In this document: positions 34,375 through 43,397 of the stretch, piece after piece
Position numbering within the stretch: position 1 is the stretch's first letter
Layout of the letters: each line of letters begins with the position of its first letter
DNA from: Cryptosporangium aurantiacum
Lineage (GTDB): Bacteria; Actinomycetota; Actinomycetes; Mycobacteriales; Cryptosporangiaceae
Length of the DNA: 64,000 nt
Direction: 5' to 3'
Assembly (NCBI RefSeq): GCF_900143005.1
Contig: NZ_FRCS01000027.1
Location: 1-64,000, forward strand
Program-made: the position numbers and the translations under genes
Notes under the pieces: generated by a model
Seen by the model: the letters and a program-made list of their open reading frames with translations, nothing else
Database searches by the model: none
Told to the model about the DNA's origin: nothing

Positions 34375-34510
34375 GGGTATCCTCCCCGGTCGTGCAAGTC
34401 GGCTGAGCCCCGAGTTTGCGGCCGGGACGCAGCCCGGACTTGACCGTCGGCGCACGGAACCGGTGCGCCACCGCCGTGGTCCACCGGCAACAGCGTGAGA
34501 GGCTTCCCCG

Positions 34511-35122
34511 GTGACAGCGACCTCGCCGCCCCGCCGTGGACGTGGCCGGCCCGGCAACGACCAGGCCGCGGTCCTGCGTGCGGCCGTGGACCTGTTCAAC
34601 CGCAAGGGCTACGACGCAACGAGCATCGGCGACCTCGCGAAGGAGCTCGGCGTCACCAAACCCGCGATCTACCACCACTTCGACAGCAAGGAAGACCTGC
34701 TCCGGCTCGCGCTGGACGACGCGCTCGACGAGCTGACCACGGTGGTGTCGAACGCGTCGGCGGGCAGCGGCACCGCCTACGCCCGGTTGCGTGACGTCAT
34801 CCACCGCTCGGTGGAGGTGCTCGTCGCCCACCAGCCCTCGGTCACGCTGCTGCTGCGGATCCGCGGCAACACCGCTGTGGAGCAGGGCGCGCTGGAACGC
34901 CGCCGCTGGCTCGACGACCGCCTGGCCGAGCTGGTCCGCGACGCGGTCGCCGACGGTGCGCTGCGGGACGACGTGCCGCCGGATCTCGTCAGCAGGTTGC
35001 TGTTCGGCATGGTGAACTCGCTGGTCGAGTGGTACCGGCCGGAGGGGACGTACGACGCCGCGTCGGTCGCGGACGCGCTGGTCGCGATCGCTTTCGACGG
35101 CCTGGCCCGCGGGCAGGCCTGA
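34511..35122 (+). CDS. paaR: TetR-family regulator, probable PaaR
   Basis: The 203-residue protein has a basic arm and a TetR helix-turn-helix (YDATSIGDLAKELGVTKPAIYHHFDSKEDLLRL). The C-terminal half includes AYARLRDVIHRSVEVLVAHQPSVTLLLRIRG. It abuts the convergent paaI gene with no gap. TetR-type PaaR repressors that respond to phenylacetyl-CoA are known from actinobacteria, so it is the best candidate controller of the cluster; a palindromic site lies between paaA and paaZ. The GTG start follows GAGAGG. Confidence 0.75.
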   Translation: MTATSPPRRGRGRPGNDQAAVLRAAVDLFNRKGYDATSIGDLAKELGVTKPAIYHHFDSKEDLLRLALDDALDELTTVVSNASAGSGTAYARLRDVIHRSVEVLVAHQPSVTLLLRIRGNTAVEQGALERRRWLDDRLAELVRDAVADGALRDDVPPDLVSRLLFGMVNSLVEWYRPEGTYDAASVADALVAIAFDGLARGQA

Positions 35123-35566
35123 CTACAACCCCGGGATGGGCCGCCCGAGCGACCGGCTCCGGCCGCGGAACTCGGCGAGGACGTCCCCGGGCGTCCCGTC
35201 CGGAAACAGCCGGAACACCGTGACGTCGTAGAGCCCGGACCGCCCGCGGCTGGCCCGTTCCACGGCGCGTGCCAGCAACCGATCCCCGGCCCGGCCGGAC
35301 TCCAGGAACGTCACGTCGAACCCGGCGGCCACCGTGACCTCGCCGTGCGAGTTGCACGCGACCGCGAACGCGGTGTCGGCGAGCGTCGCGATCAGCCCAC
35401 CGTGGCAGAGGTCCCAGCCGTTCGTCATGTCCGGCCGCACCGTCATCGAGACCTCGGCGGTGCCCGGCCCGACCGCCTCCAGCGTGATCCCGAGCGCGCG
35501 GCTCGCGTCGTCCCCGGCGAGCATCAGCTTCGCGCTGCGCCGCGCGACATCCTCGGCGTCAGGCAT
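35123..35566 (-). CDS. paaI: Phenylacetyl-CoA pathway thioesterase PaaI
   Basis: The 147-residue hotdog protein carries the PaaI active-site segment NGWDLCHGGLIATLADTAFAVACNSHG, with the catalytic Asp and the HGG turn. PaaI hydrolyses dead-end ring-hydroxylated CoA esters, recycling CoA in the pathway. It overlaps paaE by eight bases and is the last gene of the paaABCDEI operon. Confidence 0.92.
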   Translation of the reverse strand: MPDAEDVARRSAKLMLAGDDASRALGITLEAVGPGTAEVSMTVRPDMTNGWDLCHGGLIATLADTAFAVACNSHGEVTVAAGFDVTFLESGRAGDRLLARAVERASRGRSGLYDVTVFRLFPDGTPGDVLAEFRGRSRSLGRPIPGL

Positions 35567-36638
35567 CGTAATCCACGGTCAGCGCGTCACCGACCGGGAA
35601 CGACTGGCAGGTCAGCACAAAACCGGCGGCGACCTCGGCCGGCTCCAGCGCGTAGTTGCGCCGCATGTCGGCCGCTCCGTCCCGCACCAGCGCGCGACAC
35701 GTCCCGCAGACCCCGCCCTTGCACGCGAACGGCAGATCACCGCGGGTGGCCTGGGCGCCGTCGAGGATCGTGGTGTCGCGGGGCACCGGCGCGGTCGCGC
35801 GCCGCCCGTCCAGCACGGTCGTGAGTGCGGTGGTCACTCCTGGTGCGGCGGTGGTCCGCCGCGGCTGGGGCGGTGGCTCATCCACATAGAAAAGCTCCAC
35901 GTGGACGCTGTGCGGCGGCACACCGCACTCGGTGAGCACCGCGCGGGCGTCCTCGATCATCGGGTGCGGTCCGCATAGCCAGACGTGGTCGAACGTCTCG
36001 GTCGGCACCACGTCGGTCAGCAACCGCCGGAGCCGGTCGCGGTCCAGGCGCCCGGAGAACAGCTCGACGTCGCGGGGCTCGCGGGAGAGCACGTGGGCGA
36101 CCTGCAGGCGGGGCCCGTAGCGGTTCTTCAGGTCGCCGAGCTCGTCGGCGAACATCACCGAGCGGCTGGTGCGGTTGCCGTAGAGCAGCGACACGTGCGC
36201 GCCGGGGTGGGTGAGGACGGTGGCGGCGATCGAGAGCAGCGGCGTGATGCCGGATCCGGCGGCGATGCACAGGTGACGCTCACCGAGCGCCGGGTCGGCG
36301 TCCCACGCGCCGGACGGCGTCTGCACGTCGATCGTCGTGCCGGGCCGGACGTCGTGGACCAGCCAGGACGAGATCAGCCCGCCCGGGATCTCGCGGACAC
36401 CGATCCGCGGCGCCGCACCGACCGGGGCGCAGATCGAGTACGAGCGGCGCTCCTCCCGTCCGTCGAGGATCCGGCGCAGCGTGAGCGACTGCCCGGCGCG
36501 GAACGCGTAGGCCGCGCGGAGCTCGTCGGGGACCGCGAACGTCACCGCGGCCGCGTCGTCGCAGAGGTGTTCGACCGCGGCGACCGTCAGCGTGTGGAAC
36601 ACCGCCGACCGGGCCGGAAGGGTCGCGGGCGCGGTCAT
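35559..36638 (-). CDS. paaE: Phenylacetyl-CoA epoxidase reductase PaaE
   Basis: The 359-residue flavoprotein passes electrons from NADPH to the PaaAC epoxidase. It has a ferredoxin-reductase FAD domain with RRSYSICAPVG, the nucleotide domain with CIAAGSGITPLLSI and the CGPHPMI segment, and a C-terminal plant-type 2Fe-2S domain with CKGGVCGTCRALV and a later Cys in VLTCQSF. Order and length match known PaaE. It lies four bases downstream of paaD. Confidence 0.93.
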   Translation of the reverse strand: MTAPATLPARSAVFHTLTVAAVEHLCDDAAAVTFAVPDELRAAYAFRAGQSLTLRRILDGREERRSYSICAPVGAAPRIGVREIPGGLISSWLVHDVRPGTTIDVQTPSGAWDADPALGERHLCIAAGSGITPLLSIAATVLTHPGAHVSLLYGNRTSRSVMFADELGDLKNRYGPRLQVAHVLSREPRDVELFSGRLDRDRLRRLLTDVVPTETFDHVWLCGPHPMIEDARAVLTECGVPPHSVHVELFYVDEPPPQPRRTTAAPGVTTALTTVLDGRRATAPVPRDTTILDGAQATRGDLPFACKGGVCGTCRALVRDGAADMRRNYALEPAEVAAGFVLTCQSFPVGDALTVDYDA

Positions 36639-36641
36639 CGC

Positions 36642-37148
36642 TCACAGCTCCTTGACGTGTTCGAACGGCTCCTGGCAGGCCGTGCAGCGGTAGAGGGCCT
36701 TACAGGCGGTGGCGCCGAACTCCGAGATCAGCCGGGTCTGCCGGGCGCCGCAGCGCGGGCACGCCGGGGCGGCGCGGGTCGGGCCGAGCGTCAGCGGGAT
36801 CGGGCCGCCGGGCGTGCGGGCCGGGCCGGGCGGTGACAGGCCGGCGTCACGCAGCGCCGCGCGTCCGCGTTCGGAGATCCAGTCGCTGGACCAGGCCGGA
36901 TCCAGCGCGACCCGCACCTCGACGCGCGGAAACCCGGCGTATGTCAGCCGGTGGACCAGGTCGTCGCGCATCGTCGCCATCGCGGGGCAGCCGGAGTACG
37001 TCGGGGTGATCGACGCGATCACCGTGTCACCGTCGAGCTCGACCGCGCGCAGCACCCCGAGGTCCGCGAGCGTGAGCATCGGCATCTCCGGGTCCCGCAC
37101 CTCCGCCGCGATCGCGGCGGCCCGGTCGCGGTCGGACACCCTCACCAC
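36642..37148 (-). CDS. paaD: Phenylacetyl-CoA epoxidase maturation protein PaaD
   Basis: The 168-residue protein has an N-terminal MIP18/DUF59-like domain (VRDPEMPMLTLADLGVLRAVELDGD then ITPTYSGCPAM) and a C-terminal zinc-ribbon-like Cys cluster (CPRCGARQT and YRCTACQEPF). PaaD is thought to assist iron cofactor assembly of the epoxidase. The start overlaps the end of paaC. Confidence 0.92.
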   Translation of the reverse strand: MVRVSDRDRAAAIAAEVRDPEMPMLTLADLGVLRAVELDGDTVIASITPTYSGCPAMATMRDDLVHRLTYAGFPRVEVRVALDPAWSSDWISERGRAALRDAGLSPPGPARTPGGPIPLTLGPTRAAPACPRCGARQTRLISEFGATACKALYRCTACQEPFEHVKEL

Positions 37149-38008
37149 CGCCCCATCGGGTGGGCGCGCGCGACCACCTGCATCTCGGCGAGCATCCGGC
37201 TCAGCGCCTCGGTGTGCAGGCCGTCGCGGCCGGCGCGGCCCCCGACTCCGGCCAGCGCGGGCCGCTGCGGACGCTCGACCTCGCTCACCGTGAAGACGTG
37301 ATCCAGGACCGCGTCGACCTCGGCGTCGAGGTCGCTGGGGTGTCCGGTGAGCAGCTCGGGGTAGAGCGGCCAGAGCGCGTCGAGCGCGGTGACCAGCCGC
37401 CGCCGGGACTCCGCGGTGCCCAGCGCGAGCGTGCGGAACCAGCGCGCCGACCAGTCGCGGTGGTAGGTCAGCTCCTTCACGCCCTTCGCGGCCACCGCCG
37501 CCAGCACCTGGTCAGGGCTGCTGCGCAGCCGGTCGAACAGCGCGAGGCGCGCGGTGGAGAACAGCAGAATGCGGACGACGACGTGTGCGAAGTCGCCGTT
37601 GGGCACCTCGGCGAGCCGCACGTTGCGAAACTGCCCGGCGTCGCGGAAGAACGCGAGCGCGTCCTCGGCCGGGACCGGCGAACCGTCGGGCAGCGCCGGG
37701 ACCAGGGCGGGATCCGCCGCCGCGGCCCGAGCCAGCAGCAGCCGGGCCTGGCCGAGCAGGTCGAGCGCGGTGTTCGCCAGCGCGATGTCCTCCTCGAGCT
37801 CCGGCGCGCGGCTGCACCACTCGGCGAGCCGGTGGGAGAGCACCAGCGCGTCGTCGCCGAGCGCCAGGCAGTACGTGGCCAGCTCACCCGCGTCCACACC
37901 GTCCGGGACCGACGTGTCCACGCCGGCGAGCGGGTCCTCGAACGAGGTGCCGAACGCCCACTGGGAGGAGTCGCCCTCGTCGAGCAGCCCGTCGTACGCG
38001 TTGTCCAT
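37142..38008 (-). CDS. paaC: Phenylacetyl-CoA epoxidase structural subunit PaaC
   Basis: The 288-residue helical protein is the non-catalytic ferritin-like partner of PaaA. Typical segments are YCLALGDDALVLSHRLAEWCSRAPELEEDIALANTALDLLGQA and LTYHRDWSARWFRTLALGTAES. ATG 38008 follows AGGAGGG. An N-terminal stretch DSSQWAFGTSFEDPLAGVD is somewhat longer than in enterobacterial PaaC. Confidence 0.92.
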   Translation of the reverse strand: MDNAYDGLLDEGDSSQWAFGTSFEDPLAGVDTSVPDGVDAGELATYCLALGDDALVLSHRLAEWCSRAPELEEDIALANTALDLLGQARLLLARAAAADPALVPALPDGSPVPAEDALAFFRDAGQFRNVRLAEVPNGDFAHVVVRILLFSTARLALFDRLRSSPDQVLAAVAAKGVKELTYHRDWSARWFRTLALGTAESRRRLVTALDALWPLYPELLTGHPSDLDAEVDAVLDHVFTVSEVERPQRPALAGVGGRAGRDGLHTEALSRMLAEMQVVARAHPMGRW

Positions 38009-38019
38009 CGGATCCCTCC

Positions 38020-38313
38020 TCACATGTGCGGCACGTCCGCCGGGATCTCGTAGAACGTGGGGTGGCGGTAGACCTTGTCGCCGTTCGGGGCGAACAGCGG
38101 GTCCCTCTCGTCCGGGCTGGACGCGGTGATCGCGTCGGCGCGGACCACCCACAGGCTCACGCCCTCGTTGCGGCGGGTGTAGACGTCCCGGGCATGGCGC
38201 AGGGCCATCGTGTCGTCGGGCGCGTGCAGCGAGCCGACGTGGACGTGGTTGAGGCCGCGCTTGCCGCGGACGAACACCTCGTAGAGCGGCCAGTCCCGGC
38301 GGTCCGTGCTCAT
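38020..38313 (-). CDS. paaB: Phenylacetyl-CoA epoxidase subunit PaaB
   Basis: The 97-residue protein is the small bridging subunit of the PaaABC complex. Diagnostic segments are [44 protein letters not shown] and [12 protein letters not shown]. The start overlaps the paaA stop codon by ATGA. Confidence 0.94.
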   Translation of the reverse strand: MSTDRRDWPLYEVFVRGKRGLNHVHVGSLHAPDDTMALRHARDVYTRRNEGVSLWVVRADAITASSPDERDPLFAPNGDKVYRHPTFYEIPADVPHM

Positions 38314-39371
38314 CGCCCCGCCCCCGGCCCGGCTGTGGCTGCCCCCGGCCCGGCTGTGGCTGCCCCCGGCCCGGCTGTGGCTGCCCCCGGCCCGGCTGTG
38401 GCTGCCCCCGGCCCGGCGGCGGCCTCCGGCCCGGCTGTGGCAGTGGCCGGGCGCGCCGCGAACGCGGTCGCGGCCTCGCGGACCCACTCGCCCTCGTCGT
38501 GGGCGGCGCGGCGGTGGGCCAGCCGCTGGGCGTTGCACGGGCCGTTGCCGCGAACCACCGCGGCGAACTCGTCCCAGTCCGGCTGCCCGAAGTCGTAGTG
38601 CCCGCGGTCGGCGTTCCAGCCCAGTCCCGGGTCGGGCAGCGTGACGCCGAGCGCGTCGGCCTGCGGCACGGTCATGTCGACGAACTTCTGCCGCAGCTCG
38701 TCGTTGGTGTTGCGCTTGATGCCCCAGGCCATCGACCGCTCGGTGTTCGGGGAGTCGGCGTCCGGCGGCCCGAACATCATCAGCGACGGCCACCAGAACC
38801 GGTCGACGGACTCCTGCACCATCGCCCGCTGCGCGTCGGTGCCGCGCACCATCGTCATCAGCAGCTCGTAACCCTGCCGCTGGTGGAACGACTCCTCCTT
38901 GCAGATCCGGATCATCGCCCGCCCGTACGGCCCGTACGAGGTGCGGCACAGCGGGACCTGGTTGCAGATCGCGGCGCCGTCGACCAGCCAGCCGATCGTC
39001 CCGACGTCCGCGTAGGACAGCGTCGGGTAGTTGAAGATCGACGAGTACTTCTGCTTGCCGGTCAGGAGCGCCTCGACCAGCTCCTCGCGGGACACTCCGA
39101 GCGTCTCGCACGCCGCGTAGAGGTACAGGCCGTGCCCGGCCTCGTCCTGCACCTTCGCGAGCAGGATCGCTTTGCGCCGCAGCGACGGCGCCCGGCCGAT
39201 CCAGTTGCCCTCCGGCTGCATGCCGATGATCTCGGAGTGCGCGTGCTGGGCGATCTGCCGCACCAGCGTCTTGCGGTAGGCGTCGGGCATCCAGTCGCGC
39301 GGTTCGATCCGGTCGTGGTGCGCGATCACCGCGTCGAAGGTGTGTTGGAGCTCCTCGACGGTCGTCGTCAT
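38310..39371 (-). CDS. paaA: Phenylacetyl-CoA epoxidase catalytic subunit PaaA with repetitive C-terminus
   Basis: The 353-residue ferritin-like protein holds the di-iron centre that epoxidises phenylacetyl-CoA. Iron ligands are expected in [18 protein letters not shown] and [15 protein letters not shown], matching E-x-x-H pairs. After about residue 310 the sequence becomes a low-complexity tail of GPGAATA repeats from a 21-bp minisatellite that runs into the paaB start. Typical PaaA ends near 310-330 residues. ATG 39371 follows GGAGGAG. It opens the paaABCDEI operon, divergent from paaZ. Confidence 0.93.
   Translation of the reverse strand: MTTTVEELQHTFDAVIAHHDRIEPRDWMPDAYRKTLVRQIAQHAHSEIIGMQPEGNWIGRAPSLRRKAILLAKVQDEAGHGLYLYAACETLGVSREELVEALLTGKQKYSSIFNYPTLSYADVGTIGWLVDGAAICNQVPLCRTSYGPYGRAMIRICKEESFHQRQGYELLMTMVRGTDAQRAMVQESVDRFWWPSLMMFGPPDADSPNTERSMAWGIKRNTNDELRQKFVDMTVPQADALGVTLPDPGLGWNADRGHYDFGQPDWDEFAAVVRGNGPCNAQRLAHRRAAHDEGEWVREAATAFAARPATATAGPEAAAGPGAATAGPGAATAGPGAATAGPGAATAGPGAGR
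38320..38424. repeat. 21-bp tandem repeat at the paaA 3' end
   Basis: Four perfect 21-bp units (starting 38320, 38341, 38362 and 38383) and a partial fifth encode a seven-residue Ala/Gly/Pro/Thr repeat in PaaA. The array ends seven bases from the paaB start codon. Confidence 0.92.
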
Positions 39372-39399
39372 GGCTCCTCCGAGAAGGCTGCGGGAGCAT

Positions 39400-39421
39400 T
39401 TACTTAACGATCGGTCTGTAA
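39400..39421. promoter_or_regulatory. Candidate PaaR operator between paaA and paaZ
   Basis: A 22-bp imperfect palindrome begins TTAC, ends GTAA and has CGATCG at its centre. It is centred in the divergent paaA-paaZ promoter region. Size and ACNNACCG-like half-sites recall TetR-type PaaR boxes of actinobacteria. Binding is an inference. Confidence 0.55.
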
Positions 39422-39472
39422 TACCGTGGCACGCGCCTGCCACCCTGCGCAACCGGCGATCGAGGAGGCACC

Positions 39473-41506
39473 GTGGCCACGTTGCTCGAGAGTTACGCAG
39501 CCGGACGTTGGATCCGCGCCGAGGACGAGGGCGAACCGCTGCTCGACGCGGCCACCGGTGAGGAGGTCGCCCGCATCTCCAGCCGCGGCCTGGACGTCGC
39601 GGCGATGGTGCGCCACGCGCGCGACGTGGGCGGCCCCGCGATCCGCGCGTTGACGTTCCACCAGCGGGCGGCGCTGCTCAAGGCCGTCGCCAAGCACCTG
39701 ACCGGCGTGAAAGACGAGCTCACGACACTATCGGCGCACACAGGCGCCACCGCCAGGGACACCGCGGTGGACGTCGACGGCGGCATCGGGACGCTGTTCA
39801 GCTACGCCAGCCGCGGCACCCGCGAACTGCCCAACGACACGATCGTCCTGGACGGCGGCGTCGAACAGCTCGGCAAGGGCGGGACGTTCGTCGGCCGGCA
39901 CGTCTACACCTCGCGGCCGGGCGTCGCCGTCCAGATCAACGCGTTCAACTTCCCGGTCTGGGGAATGCTGGAGAAGCTCGCCCCGGCGTTCCTCGCCGGG
40001 CTGCCCACGATCGTCAAACCCGCCAGCCAGACCGCGTACCTCACCGAGCTGACCGTCCGGCACATCCTCGGGTCCGGGCTGCTGCCCGCCGGGGCGCTGC
40101 AGCTGATCTCCGGCAGCGCGGGGAACCTCCTGGACGAGCTGACCGTGCAGGACTCGATCGCGTTCACCGGCTCCGCGCACACCGCGGGCATCCTGCGGCG
40201 TCACCCGAACGTCGTCGACGGCGGCGTGCGACTCGGCGTCGAGGCCGACTCGCTGAACTGCTCGATCCTCGGCCCGGACGTCCGGCCGGACGACCCGGAG
40301 TTCGACCTGTTCGTCAAGGGCGTCGTCACCGAGATGACCGTCAAGGCCGGGCAGAAGTGCACGGCGATCCGCCGGGTGCTGGTTCCCTCGGGTCTGCGGG
40401 ACGCGGTGATCGAGGCGCTCGGCGCGCGGCTGTCGAGGATCACGGTCGGCGACCCGCGCAACCCCGACGTCCGGATGGGCCCGCTGGCGAGCCTCGGCCA
40501 GCGCGACGAGGTACGGAAGGCCGTCGAGGCGCTGCGGGCGGGCGCCGACGTGGTGTTCGGTGACCCGGACGGCGGGACGGTTCTCGACGGGGACCCCGAG
40601 CGCGGCGCGTTCGTCACCCCGCTGGTGTTGCGCGCGGCTTCCGGCGCCCCCGAGCCGCACGACATCGAACCGTTCGGGCCGGTCAGCACCGTGCTGGCGT
40701 ACGCGGACGTGGACGAGGCGGTCACGCTGGCCGCCCGCGGCCGGGGCAGCCTCGTCGCGTCGGTGGTCACCCACGATCCGGACGTCGCCCGGTCGGTCGT
40801 GCTCGGGCTCGCGCCCTGGCACGGCCGGGTGCTGGTCCTCGACCGGGACGACGCCGCGGAGTCCACCGGGCACGGCTCACCGCTGCCGACGCTCGTCCAC
40901 GGTGGCCCCGGGCGCGCCGGCGGCGGCGAGGAACTGGGCGGCATCCGCGCGGTCCTCGGCCACCTGCAACGCACCGCGGTCCAGGCGTCCCCGGACCTGC
41001 TCACCGCGATCACCGGACGCTGGACCACCGGCGCCGCGCGGCGCGAGAGTGACGTCCACCCGTTCCGGAAGAGCCTCGCCGACCTGCGGATCGGCGACGC
41101 GATCCGGTCTGCGCGGCGGACGATCAGCCTCGGCGACATCGAGCACTTCGCCGAGTTCACCGGCGACACGTTCTACGCGCACACCGACGCCGAAGCCGCG
41201 GCGCGCAACCCGCTGTTCGGCGGCATCGTCGCCCACGGCTACCTGGTCGTGTCGCTGGCCGCCGGGTTGTTCGTCGAACCGTCGCCGGGCCCGGTCCTGG
41301 CCAACTTCGGCGTCGACAACCTGCGCTTCCTGACGCCGGTGAAAGCGGGCGACAGCATCGCGGTGACGCTCACCGTCACGCAGATCACCCCGCGCAACAC
41401 CGCCGACTACGGCGAGGTCCGCTGGGACGCGCTCGTCACCAACCAGGACGACAAACCGGTGGCGACCTACGACGTCCTGACGCTGGTCGCGAAGGAGTGG
41501 CCGTGA
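39473..41506 (+). CDS. paaZ: Bifunctional oxepin-CoA hydrolase / semialdehyde dehydrogenase PaaZ
   Basis: The 677-residue fusion has an aldehyde dehydrogenase domain (residues about 1-510; [18 protein letters not shown], catalytic Cys in [12 protein letters not shown]) and a C-terminal MaoC-type hydratase domain with [13 protein letters not shown] and the [14 protein letters not shown] segment. It opens the oxepin-CoA ring and oxidises the resulting aldehyde. The GTG start follows GAGGAGG. The stop overlaps the paaG start. Confidence 0.95.
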   Translation: MATLLESYAAGRWIRAEDEGEPLLDAATGEEVARISSRGLDVAAMVRHARDVGGPAIRALTFHQRAALLKAVAKHLTGVKDELTTLSAHTGATARDTAVDVDGGIGTLFSYASRGTRELPNDTIVLDGGVEQLGKGGTFVGRHVYTSRPGVAVQINAFNFPVWGMLEKLAPAFLAGLPTIVKPASQTAYLTELTVRHILGSGLLPAGALQLISGSAGNLLDELTVQDSIAFTGSAHTAGILRRHPNVVDGGVRLGVEADSLNCSILGPDVRPDDPEFDLFVKGVVTEMTVKAGQKCTAIRRVLVPSGLRDAVIEALGARLSRITVGDPRNPDVRMGPLASLGQRDEVRKAVEALRAGADVVFGDPDGGTVLDGDPERGAFVTPLVLRAASGAPEPHDIEPFGPVSTVLAYADVDEAVTLAARGRGSLVASVVTHDPDVARSVVLGLAPWHGRVLVLDRDDAAESTGHGSPLPTLVHGGPGRAGGGEELGGIRAVLGHLQRTAVQASPDLLTAITGRWTTGAARRESDVHPFRKSLADLRIGDAIRSARRTISLGDIEHFAEFTGDTFYAHTDAEAAARNPLFGGIVAHGYLVVSLAAGLFVEPSPGPVLANFGVDNLRFLTPVKAGDSIAVTLTVTQITPRNTADYGEVRWDALVTNQDDKPVATYDVLTLVAKEWP

Positions 41507-42276
41507 GCGAAGTCCTGGCCGAGCGGGTGGGTGCTGCCGTCGTCGTCACGCTGAACCGCCCACGCCGACGCAACGCGCTGGACGCCGCCGCGAAGGCGCA
41601 GCTGCACACCACGCTGGCGCAGGCCGCGGCCGACGAGGGCGTCCGGGCGGTGCTGCTCACCGGCGCCGGCGACGCGTTCTGCGTCGGCCAGGACCTCGCC
41701 GAGCACGCCGAGGCCCTGCGCGCCGACCCGGCGCACGCGTTCGACACCGTCGAGCGCGACTACGCGCCGATCGTCCGGCTGCTGGCCACGATGGACAAAC
41801 CGGTCGTCGCCGCGGTCAACGGGACCTGCGTGGGGGCGGGGCTGGCCCTGGCGCTCGCCTGTGACCTGCGGGTGTTCGCCGAGGACGCGGTGCTCGCAAC
41901 CGCGTTCACCGCGATCGGGCTGACCTGCGACTCCGGACTCTCGGCGACGCTGGCCGCAGCAGTCGGGGTGTCGCGGGCACGGGAGCTGGTGCTGCGCGGC
42001 ACGTCGTTCACCCCCGCGGACGCGCTGACCTGGGGCGTGTCGGGCACGGTCGTGGCCAGGGCCGACGTCGACGCGGCCGGAAGGGCGCTGGTCGCCGAGC
42101 TCGCCGGGGGCCCGACCGCCGCCTACGCGGCGACCAAGCGCCTGTTCGCCGGTGCGCTCGACGCCGCCCTGGCCGCCGAGTCCCGGGAACAGGCCGCCCT
42201 CGGCCTCACCGCCGACCACGCCGGGGCCGTCGAGGCGTTCCTGTCCAAGCAGAAGCCCACGTTCAGCGGCCGCTGA
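41503..42276 (+). CDS. paaG: 1,2-epoxyphenylacetyl-CoA isomerase PaaG
   Basis: The 257-residue crotonase-fold enzyme has the oxyanion-hole segments FCVGQDLAEHAEAL and VNGTCVGAGLALALACDL. The phrases GQDL and AIGLTCDSG resemble PaaG isomerases rather than PaaF hydratases, but the distinction is not certain. It would convert the epoxide to oxepin-CoA, the PaaZ substrate. The GTG at 41503 has GAAGGAG upstream and overlaps the paaZ stop. Confidence 0.82.
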   Translation: MSEVLAERVGAAVVVTLNRPRRRNALDAAAKAQLHTTLAQAAADEGVRAVLLTGAGDAFCVGQDLAEHAEALRADPAHAFDTVERDYAPIVRLLATMDKPVVAAVNGTCVGAGLALALACDLRVFAEDAVLATAFTAIGLTCDSGLSATLAAAVGVSRARELVLRGTSFTPADALTWGVSGTVVARADVDAAGRALVAELAGGPTAAYAATKRLFAGALDAALAAESREQAALGLTADHAGAVEAFLSKQKPTFSGR

Positions 42277-42314
42277 GCCGGTCGCGGCCGCTGAGCCGGT
42301 CGCGGCCGCCGGGG
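42267..42314. repeat. 18-bp direct repeat at the paaG end
   Basis: CGGCCGCTGAGCCGGTCG occurs at 42267-42284 and 42285-42302, with a partial third copy. The first copy contains the last codons and stop of paaG; the rest fills the gap to the convergent AraC gene. Confidence 0.85.
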
Positions 42315-42318
42315 CCGC

Positions 42319-43281
42319 TCAGCGCAGACGGACGTGGGCCTTGCGGTAGGCGCGGGGCGACGCGCCGAACACGCCGCGGAACAGCCGCGAGAAGTGCGCC
42401 GCGTCGGGGAACCCCCAGCGGTGGCCGATCACCGCGAGCGGCACGTCCGCGAGGAACGGGTCGACGAGATCCCGGCGGCACCGCTCCAGGCGGCGGCTGC
42501 GGATCAGCGCCGAGACCGACGTCCCCTCGGCCTCGAACGCCTTCTGCAGCAGCCGCGCGGAGACGAAGTGCGCCTCGGCGATGCTCTGCGTGCACAGCGT
42601 GCTCTCCGGCAGATGCTGGTCGATGTACGCGCGGACCTGCGTGACGAGCGCCCGGTGCGGGTCCCGCGCGCCGGCCGTCGAGGGCAGCGCCATCCGCTCG
42701 GCCAGCGCCGCGGTGACCAGGTCGACGATCGCGTCGCCGAGGTGGGTGGTGATCCCGGTCCGGTCGCCGTCGAGTTCGGACGTCAACCCGCGCAGCAGCG
42801 GCGCGACCAGCCGCCCGAGACCGGTGTCGCCGCACAGCCGGACCGCGGTCAGCTCCGCCATCCGCTGCTCCGGTAAGTGGACGAGATGGCGCGGGAACAT
42901 CGCGACGATCATCGCGAACCCGTCGCTGCACGCGATCCGGTACGGGCGGGACGTGTCGTAGATCGCGAGGTCGCCGGGGTCGAGGCGGGCCTGCCGGTCG
43001 TCCTGTTCGAGCACGCACGAGCCGGACAGCTGCAGCCCGAACTTGTACAGCTCGGGGTCGGTCTGCCGGATCAGGCGCGGCGTGCGCTCGACGTCGGTCG
43101 CGGACGCCGTCCGCACCTCGGCGAGCACCACCGAACCGAACGAAGTGGCCGTCACGTCACCGCGGAAGCCCGTGACCGACGCGGCCGGACGGCACGCCCG
43201 GAGCGGCACGAACGTCCGGCTGATCGCGTCTTCCCACTCCTCGAATTCGGCACCCGGGCCCTCGTGCAGCTCAACGGTCAT
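42319..43281 (-). CDS. AraC-family regulator with AraC-like ligand-binding domain
   Basis: The 320-residue protein has an N-terminal cupin-like sensing domain of the AraC_binding_2 type (FGLQLSGSCVLEQDDRQARLDPGDLAIYDTSRPYRI) and a C-terminal pair of helix-turn-helices (IAEAHFVSARLLQKAFEAEGTS then LAVIGHRWGFPDAAHFSRLFRGVFGASPRAYR). This form of regulator often controls aromatic catabolism. It is divergent from paaK; two direct repeats lie between them and may be its sites. Confidence 0.88.
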   Translation of the reverse strand: MTVELHEGPGAEFEEWEDAISRTFVPLRACRPAASVTGFRGDVTATSFGSVVLAEVRTASATDVERTPRLIRQTDPELYKFGLQLSGSCVLEQDDRQARLDPGDLAIYDTSRPYRIACSDGFAMIVAMFPRHLVHLPEQRMAELTAVRLCGDTGLGRLVAPLLRGLTSELDGDRTGITTHLGDAIVDLVTAALAERMALPSTAGARDPHRALVTQVRAYIDQHLPESTLCTQSIAEAHFVSARLLQKAFEAEGTSVSALIRSRRLERCRRDLVDPFLADVPLAVIGHRWGFPDAAHFSRLFRGVFGASPRAYRKAHVRLR

Positions 43282-43336
43282 CGTGGAACTCCCTTGTTCC
43301 GGTGCCTCCCGTCACACGATGCCAGGTGTGGGCGTC

Positions 43337-43386
43337 CGGTCAAGAGCCTTGCGCGAACGGTCAAGTCGGTCGTCACCGCAGGTGAC
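43337..43386. promoter_or_regulatory. Direct repeats and palindrome in the AraC/paaK promoter region
   Basis: CGGTCAAG occurs at 43337-43344 and 43358-43365, 21 bp apart, which places both on one helix face as expected for an AraC-family dimer. GTCACC (43372-43377) and GGTGAC (43381-43386) form a perfect palindrome just upstream of the paaK start. Confidence 0.55.
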
Positions 43387-43397
43387 AGGCTCGGGGG

